Source: Candidatus Microgenomates bacterium
GTDB lineage: Bacteria; Patescibacteriota; Microgenomatia; Levybacterales; JACOYD01
Assembly: GCA_016182055.1 (NCBI GenBank)
Contig: JACOYD010000047.1
Location: 1-18,623, forward strand
Length of the DNA: 18,623 bases
Direction: 5' to 3'
This document shows positions 15,041-18,623 of the stretch, piece after piece (the first letter of the stretch is position 1; each line of letters opens with the position of its first letter). The notes under the pieces were generated by a model. It did no database searches, was not told the DNA's origin, and saw nothing but the letters and a program-made list of their open reading frames with translations. A program made the position numbers and the translations under genes.

Positions 15041-15880
15041 CTAAAGGGCAAAAAGTGCCAGCGCCCCAATGAAGAATAGAACAAGACCGGAAACAGTCAG
15101 AACAGCCGTGGGAGTAATATCGGCAGTGACCGGAATTACCGGTGCCGGTGGAGGCGGAGTAATTACTATCACCTGGGCGGGAGTGGGGGTGGCCGAAAGA
15201 GTGGCTGTGGGTTTGGGCGTGGGCGTTGGGGTAACAATAATAATACCTCCCCCGCCGCCGCCACTTCTGGGTGTGGGAGTAGGCGTGGGTGCGGCAGTGG
15301 GAGTAGGACTGGGTGTGGGAGTAGGCGTAGCGGTAGGACCCGGCACACCAATAGTCACAGAGGCAGGTGCCGGCTGGCTGGCCAGTACATTGCCCACCTC
15401 TCCTGTTCCCGCCACCTTGGTATCGGTAGTAAAGCGCACCAGTGTGGGCCCGCCTCCGGTGGAAGCCAGCGCTCTAAAGGTAACTGTGGCCAGTTTGCCG
15501 GTGCCGGTTTTGGGCAAGTTGGGTTGACTGCCCAGAGTGATAAAAGCAAAGCCGCTGTTTACCGTGCCGTTTACCAAAACCACCGGCAGAAACGGCTCGC
15601 TGGCAATATCAATACCTATAGCTTCCAGTTTGCCGGCTTCATACTGTACATGAAGCTCGGCTCCCGAAACGCTATTTCCTCCGGTATTGATATTTACAGT
15701 CAGGGTAAAAGACTCGCCCACCGATTTGGAAACAGACTGCGGATCAAAAGCCAGGGTGGTGGCAGGAGCGGCTCTTCCCCGCAGCTCCTGTTGGCGAAAC
15801 ACCAGATATAAGCTGGCGGGAATGGCCAGCAGCAAAAAAAGCAAAGAGAAAATGGCAAACCTTTTTTTACCTGACGACAA
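15041..15880 (-). CDS. Cohesin-domain protein with Thr/Pro stalk and two membrane helices
   Basis: 279 residues. A TTG start is chosen because AAAGGAG lies six bases upstream and the next residues are a basic stretch (SSGKKR) before the first helix (8-28). RQQELRGRA (29-37) is the shared juxtamembrane motif. A cohesin domain spans about 40-177: VGESFTLTVNINTGGNSVSGAELHV, a YEAGKLEA strand, then TGTGKLATVTFRALASTGG. A Thr/Pro stalk with a Gly run follows (178-247), then IPVTA and a C-terminal helix (258-278). Cohesins bind dockerins; the partner may be the dockerin protein encoded two genes upstream. The gene overlaps the preceding cohesin gene by 14 bases. Both ends in the membrane would display the domain on a loop, unless the last helix is processed. 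Confidence 0.86.
   Translation of the reverse strand: MSSGKKRFAIFSLLFLLLAIPASLYLVFRQQELRGRAAPATTLAFDPQSVSKSVGESFTLTVNINTGGNSVSGAELHVQYEAGKLEAIGIDIASEPFLPVVLVNGTVNSGFAFITLGSQPNLPKTGTGKLATVTFRALASTGGGPTLVRFTTDTKVAGTGEVGNVLASQPAPASVTIGVPGPTATPTPTPSPTPTAAPTPTPTPRSGGGGGGIIIVTPTPTPKPTATLSATPTPAQVIVITPPPPAPVIPVTADITPTAVLTVSGLVLFFIGALALFAL
15267..15328. repeat. Direct repeats in the Thr/Pro stalk
   Basis: A 20-base sequence (CTGGGTGTGGGAGTAGGCGT) is found at 15267-15286 and 15309-15328, 42 bases apart, inside a wider low-complexity GT/GGA tract (about 15175-15340) coding for PTPTP repeats. Slippage would change the stalk length in frame if units of three are gained or lost. Confidence 0.75.
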
Positions 15881-16436
15881 GCTCTGCTCCTTTACTTTCT
15901 TTCAAAACAGAAGTTTTGTTATTAATCTCGGTAACTATCGTGATCGGCTTAATCACCAGTACTTCAACTTTCCCCGCCGTGGTTTTGAGGGCCCGGGCAC
16001 TCATGGTAGCAATGGTTCCTTCTCCCTCTTTTTCGCTAAAAGAGCCCACCGCATAGGTAATTTGCCCCAGCTCCCGGTCGTTTTTGTTGGCTATCTCCAG
16101 CGGACTTTCAAAGAAATTTCCCTGACTCACTGCATCAATAGCCAAAAGGGTGGGGTCATAACCCAGTTTAAGCTCAACGCCATTGACCAGATTATTACCT
16201 GTAATAATATTTATCGTAATGGTAAAGTTCTCGCCCACATTCACAGTGTTTTTGTCCAAAGTGGCAATCAGGCTGGTATAAGCGCGGGCGTCTTTTGAGG
16301 GGGTGGAAGTAACCGGATTTCTAACAGTGGCCTGCTCCTGTTTTGGCGGCGTCTTGAATTTGGCCGGCAAAAGAGTTAACGCCAGAAGACTGGCTATCAT
16401 GCCCAAAATTACCAATAACAATAGTTTTTTGTTCAT
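15867..16436 (-). CDS. Membrane-anchored cohesin-domain protein
   Basis: 189 residues from ATG 16434-16436. A longer frame reaches 16502 but would run into the dockerin gene, and the purine-rich AGGAAGGGGAG 10-20 bases upstream suits the shorter start. One N-terminal helix (about 4-22, MNKKLLLLVILGMIASLL) is followed by a short basic/Pro linker and a single cohesin domain (about 50-185): VNVGENFTITINIITGNNLVNGVEL, LGYDPTLLAIDAV, and GEGTIATMSARALKTTAGKVEV. There is no stalk and no C-terminal helix, so this cohesin would sit close to the membrane, unlike its neighbour on a stalk. It begins four bases after the dockerin gene's stop and overlaps the next gene by 14 bases. Cohesin is the best family fit; other Ig-like carbohydrate-binding modules are possible. 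Confidence 0.84.
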   Translation of the reverse strand: MNKKLLLLVILGMIASLLALTLLPAKFKTPPKQEQATVRNPVTSTPSKDARAYTSLIATLDKNTVNVGENFTITINIITGNNLVNGVELKLGYDPTLLAIDAVSQGNFFESPLEIANKNDRELGQITYAVGSFSEKEGEGTIATMSARALKTTAGKVEVLVIKPITIVTEINNKTSVLKESKGAELVVR

Positions 16437-16440
16437 GATT

Positions 16441-17802
16441 TTATGGTTTCTCCCCTTCCTTGCCAAAATTCTGCACACAGAAATTATGATCGAAAATGTC
16501 AATAGTGCCGTCTCTGGTAATATCAGCCAGACTGTCTTTATGCTCTGTTTTGGGTTTTTTAATGTCGGTATAAAGCTGATTTAAGTCAAGCATGTTAATA
16601 AGATTATCATTATTTAAGTCGCAGGACAAAAGGGGTTTGTTGGGATCAAAGGGCACAAATGTTTCTCTGCCTTTACCAATGGTGATATTGCCAAAAGTCC
16701 GCCTAAGAGTGGAGGCGCCTTTAAGCAGTAATTCATAAATGCCGTCCGGCAAATCAGCGGGCAAATCAACCAGTTTTCGGAAATGCCGATGGGTGGCCGA
16801 AAAAGTGGCCTCGCTCTCCACCGCAGTGAGGTTGCCTGCTGGGGAGGCCTGCGGACGAAGAAGCACTATCAACGGCTCTTTGTCCCGCTTGGGAGTATAG
16901 GTACCGCTAAAGCCTTCCAGGTTTAAGGCCAACAGCAGTCTGGCTCCTCCTCCGCCGCCGGGAGGCGGTGTGGGTGTTATTGTCCCGCCCGAACCGGTAG
17001 TAAATGGCTTGGGAGGAGTACAAACCGTTGATTTTCCATTGGGATTTTTTGGTTCCTCCGGATTATTGATAGAAAATACCAAATTATGCGTACTATTGAT
17101 AGCGCCTGAATTTAACTCATTGGACTTAAAACATGGTTGATCTGCACTGCAATTACCGGTCAGGGGTGGAAGCGAGCCGGTTTTAATCTCGCTGATTGCT
17201 CCCAGATCTCCATTATCAAACTTAAGTTTGATAAAACTCCAATCAGGATCTCCCTTGCTATTTTTTGATGATTCGCCTTTAATGTAGGCTCTGAATTTGG
17301 TGTTGGCGGGTGAAGTTTCGGGATTGGGGTCCAAAACCCAGCTCACCCGACAACTTGTACTGGGGTCCGGCTCCCCGTTTCCATCACCATCTTTGCCATC
17401 TCCATTCTTGTCTTTATCGCCATCACCCCCACCATCAACTTGCTTTTCTTTGGTGTAACAAAAACCTCTTTGATGCCAAGCACAACTAGAATCGCTTTCA
17501 CATGTTTCTTTGTTTAGTTGAAGATTACGAAGACATTGATCATTTTTTATTGAACAGGCCTCTTTGTCTTCTTTAGGACCTATTCCGCTATATGGCTCAC
17601 AAGCTGGATTATCGCTACATTTGCTTTGCCAATCAGGCATATCTACACAAGGATTTGCCACGCTCTCCGCTCTTTTGCGAATTTCCTGCTGTTGCTGGGC
17701 AACAAGTACGGTGGCGGCGATGCCGATAACCACCAAAAAAAGCACTCCCAGAAGGACCAGCGACTGACGGCTAAAATTAAAGTAGGATTTTATATTCTCC
17801 AC
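16441..17802 (-). CDS. Membrane-anchored dockerin protein with Cys-rich and Asp-rich segments
   Basis: 453 residues from a GTG start; no ATG lies before the N-terminal helix (about 14-35). The shared motif QQEIRKRA follows (38-45). A Cys-rich module has eight cysteines at 52-115, its end (CESDSSCAWHQRGFC) being reminiscent of PSI/plexin repeats. An Asp/Gly-rich linker (123-147) may bind calcium. Then come a beta domain with paired cysteines (about 150-262), a Gly/Pro linker, a beta-sandwich (288-387) as often found before dockerins, and a type I-like dockerin (about 391-447). Both dockerin loops are intact: D395-N397-D399-N403-D406 and D427-T429-D431-D435-D438. C394 and C442 flank the two loops and could clasp the ends. 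It is first in the operon. Dockerin binding to the two encoded cohesins is inference. Confidence 0.87.
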   Translation of the reverse strand: MENIKSYFNFSRQSLVLLGVLFLVVIGIAATVLVAQQQQEIRKRAESVANPCVDMPDWQSKCSDNPACEPYSGIGPKEDKEACSIKNDQCLRNLQLNKETCESDSSCAWHQRGFCYTKEKQVDGGGDGDKDKNGDGKDGDGNGEPDPSTSCRVSWVLDPNPETSPANTKFRAYIKGESSKNSKGDPDWSFIKLKFDNGDLGAISEIKTGSLPPLTGNCSADQPCFKSNELNSGAINSTHNLVFSINNPEEPKNPNGKSTVCTPPKPFTTGSGGTITPTPPPGGGGGARLLLALNLEGFSGTYTPKRDKEPLIVLLRPQASPAGNLTAVESEATFSATHRHFRKLVDLPADLPDGIYELLLKGASTLRRTFGNITIGKGRETFVPFDPNKPLLSCDLNNDNLINMLDLNQLYTDIKKPKTEHKDSLADITRDGTIDIFDHNFCVQNFGKEGEKP

Positions 17803-17812
17803 AGAAAAACTT

Positions 17813-17827
17813 AGGAAAAATTTTCCT
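17813..17827. promoter_or_regulatory. Small perfect palindrome in the dockerin 5' leader
   Basis: AGGAAAAATTTTCCT is a perfect inverted repeat (7-base arms, one central base). It lies between the predicted transcription start and the GTG start codon. It could be an operator or simply AT-rich chance. As a stem it would be weak. Confidence 0.35.
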
Positions 17828-17834
17828 TTTGATT

Positions 17835-17863
17835 ATCGTAAACCAGATAACAACTTTTGTCAA
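17835..17863 (-). promoter_or_regulatory. Near-consensus sigma-70 promoter of the dockerin-cohesin operon
   Basis: On the - strand a perfect TTGACA (17858-17863) is followed by a 17-base spacer and TACGAT (17835-17840). Transcription would start near 17828, about 25 bases before the GTG. It lies wholly in the gap between the toxin gene and the dockerin gene. Confidence 0.75.
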
Positions 17864-17891
17864 TGGATTTGTAGCGTTGAGGTTAAGAAAA

Positions 17892-18299
17892 TTAAAAAGA
17901 TGTCTTTACTCTAATCTTTTTAAAATCATCATCAAGGGTAAATACTTCGTCTAAAGCAAAATCCTTATATAAAACATAAGTGGTTGCATCTGTAAATGAA
18001 ATTTTATGTTCGGAAAATTTAAGAAATACCTCTATGGATTTATTAAATATCGCTTCGTCTACCTGCAAAACCGTTATTTCATTTGTATCTATTGACTCTT
18101 TTAGTTTTTGAATATGCTTCCTGATGTTAACTTTATAGTAAAGCAATCGTGTAAAAAGTTCATCTAATATGTAGTAAGAAGTAAATAAAACTGCTCTGGC
18201 TTGACGGTATTCTTTATATTTGCGGACAACTTTTAGATGAAACTGCTCTTTATCAACAAATAGTGCTACAAGAGCGCTTGTATCAACAAATACTTTCAT
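17892..18299 (-). CDS. PIN-domain toxin, VapC-like
   Basis: 135 residues, the usual size for VapC-type RNases. The four acidic positions of a PIN active site can be read: D6 (VFVDTSAL), E47 (LDELFTRL), D104 (SFTDATTY) and D123-D124 (TLDDDF). VapC proteins cut tRNA or rRNA and are held inactive by the antitoxin. It starts three bases after the stop of the ribbon-helix-helix gene, the normal antitoxin-first order. There is no sign of inactivation. Confidence 0.88.
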   Translation of the reverse strand: MKVFVDTSALVALFVDKEQFHLKVVRKYKEYRQARAVLFTSYYILDELFTRLLYYKVNIRKHIQKLKESIDTNEITVLQVDEAIFNKSIEVFLKFSEHKISFTDATTYVLYKDFALDEVFTLDDDFKKIRVKTSF

Positions 18300-18302
18300 G
18301 AG

Positions 18303-18566
18303 TTAGTCGCTAAGATATATCTCGTCGATATTTTGTGCGAAATTAGTCTTACCATTACCTTTCACTTTAATTGAACCAGCTAAAGAATCCAAAATAGAGG
18401 TTTTTTTAGGCTGAATCTTCATGGCTGAAAAAATTTTTGCCGCATTATACGCAATCCCATCAATAACTGACTGTATCAACTTAGATCGTGAAACATCGAT
18501 AGATTCGCCTAATTCATCCAAAATAGCAACAGAATTGGGATTAAGGTAAACCTGATATCTTTTCAT
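18303..18566 (-). CDS. Ribbon-helix-helix antitoxin, VapB-like
   Basis: 87 residues. The first 45 form a ribbon-helix-helix: a strand (KRYQVYLNPNSVAIL), a helix, and a turn with SRSKLIQSVIDGIAYN. The C-terminal half (about 50-87, KTSILDSLAGSIKVKGNG...IDEIYLSD) has the flexible form of toxin-wrapping tails. RHH antitoxins bind operator DNA as dimers and repress their own operon; a candidate operator overlaps the promoter directly upstream. A CopG/Arc-type regulator unrelated to a toxin is unlikely given the adjacent PIN gene. Confidence 0.85.
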   Translation of the reverse strand: MKRYQVYLNPNSVAILDELGESIDVSRSKLIQSVIDGIAYNAAKIFSAMKIQPKKTSILDSLAGSIKVKGNGKTNFAQNIDEIYLSD

Positions 18567-18568
18567 AT

Positions 18569-18603
18569 ATATACATCATAACACATGGTGTATATTTTGT
18601 CAA
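18569..18603 (-). promoter_or_regulatory. Promoter and candidate operator of the toxin-antitoxin operon
   Basis: On the - strand TTGACA (18598-18603), a 17-base spacer and TATGAT (18575-18580) form a near-perfect promoter. A 7-base inverted repeat, ATATACA (18569-18575) and TGTATAT (18589-18595), covers the -10 box and the spacer. Nested in it is ACACATGGTGT (18581-18591), a smaller palindrome. The layout suits autorepression by the RHH protein. The -10 box is only 8 bases from the antitoxin ATG, so the mRNA would be nearly leaderless. Confidence 0.7.
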
Positions 18604-18623
18604 TTAGGACTTTTGAGAATTAA

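Noticed and set aside
15069..15527. 152-codon open frame on + rich in Val/Gly
   Set aside because: It is the antisense of the Thr/Pro stalk; low-complexity GGT/GTG repeats keep the frame open. No start signal or family likeness.
15687..16298. 203-codon open frame on +
   Set aside because: It lies antisense across both cohesin genes, whose coding sense is clear from domain motifs. It is a shadow frame.
16437..16502. Longer start for the first cohesin gene at 16502
   Set aside because: It would overlap the dockerin gene by over 60 bases and put non-signal sequence before a clear signal helix; ATG 16436 has a purine-rich ribosome site.

Overview
The window looks like a chromosomal segment of an uncultured Candidate Phyla Radiation (Patescibacteria) bacterium, most likely of the Microgenomates type. 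That placement is inference from gene content. The clues are a DUF2298 'YYY' membrane protein next to a family 39 glycosyltransferase, PilN/PilO followed by one-off surface proteins, a short bS20, many proteins built as N-terminal membrane anchor plus beta-sandwich domains plus a Thr/Pro linker, and very tight gene packing. I see no rRNA, tRNA, CRISPR array, IS element or prophage.

Layout: (1) 2-793, the 3' part of an unrecognised gene on +. (2) 831-9355 on -, a long tightly packed block read from right to left: pilN, pilO, an 82-aa membrane protein, an FN3/Ig-like surface protein, a PKD surface protein, an FAD-dependent oxidoreductase, a GT39-type glycosyltransferase and DUF2298. Several junctions are ATGA overlaps. 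(3) 9406-9708 on -, ribosomal protein bS20 (rpsT). (4) 9771-13212 on +, murJ and lepA, four bases apart. (5) 13056-17802 on -, a four-gene operon: dockerin protein, cohesin protein, cohesin protein with a Thr/Pro stalk and second membrane helix, and a GH39-like glycosidase with a LamG-like domain. A near-consensus promoter sits at its head. (6) 17892-18566 on -, a VapBC-like toxin-antitoxin pair with its own promoter and a candidate operator.

The system most worth attention is the cohesin/dockerin operon. It encodes both halves of a calcium-dependent adhesive pair and a glycosidase, all membrane-anchored, which suggests a small surface complex or a cell-contact device rather than a secreted cellulosome. 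The pilus block upstream and the glycan genes (GT39, DUF2298, FAD enzyme, MurJ) make the whole segment largely a cell-envelope region.

Three unexpected patterns cut across the genes. First, exact four-copy arrays of 7-base tandem repeats lie inside coding sequence: three in inter-helix loops of DUF2298 and one, of different sequence, in a loop of LepA. Second, two gene ends look rearranged. LepA and the GH39 protein converge and overlap by 157 bases, with the LepA tail read from antisense LamG sequence. DUF2298 ends early, although its expected C-terminus survives in another frame just downstream. Third, four surface proteins share a juxtamembrane motif, [QA]Q-x-(I/L/F)-x-x-[RK]-A, directly after the N-terminal helix. 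All functional calls rest on reading motifs by eye; no database search was possible.
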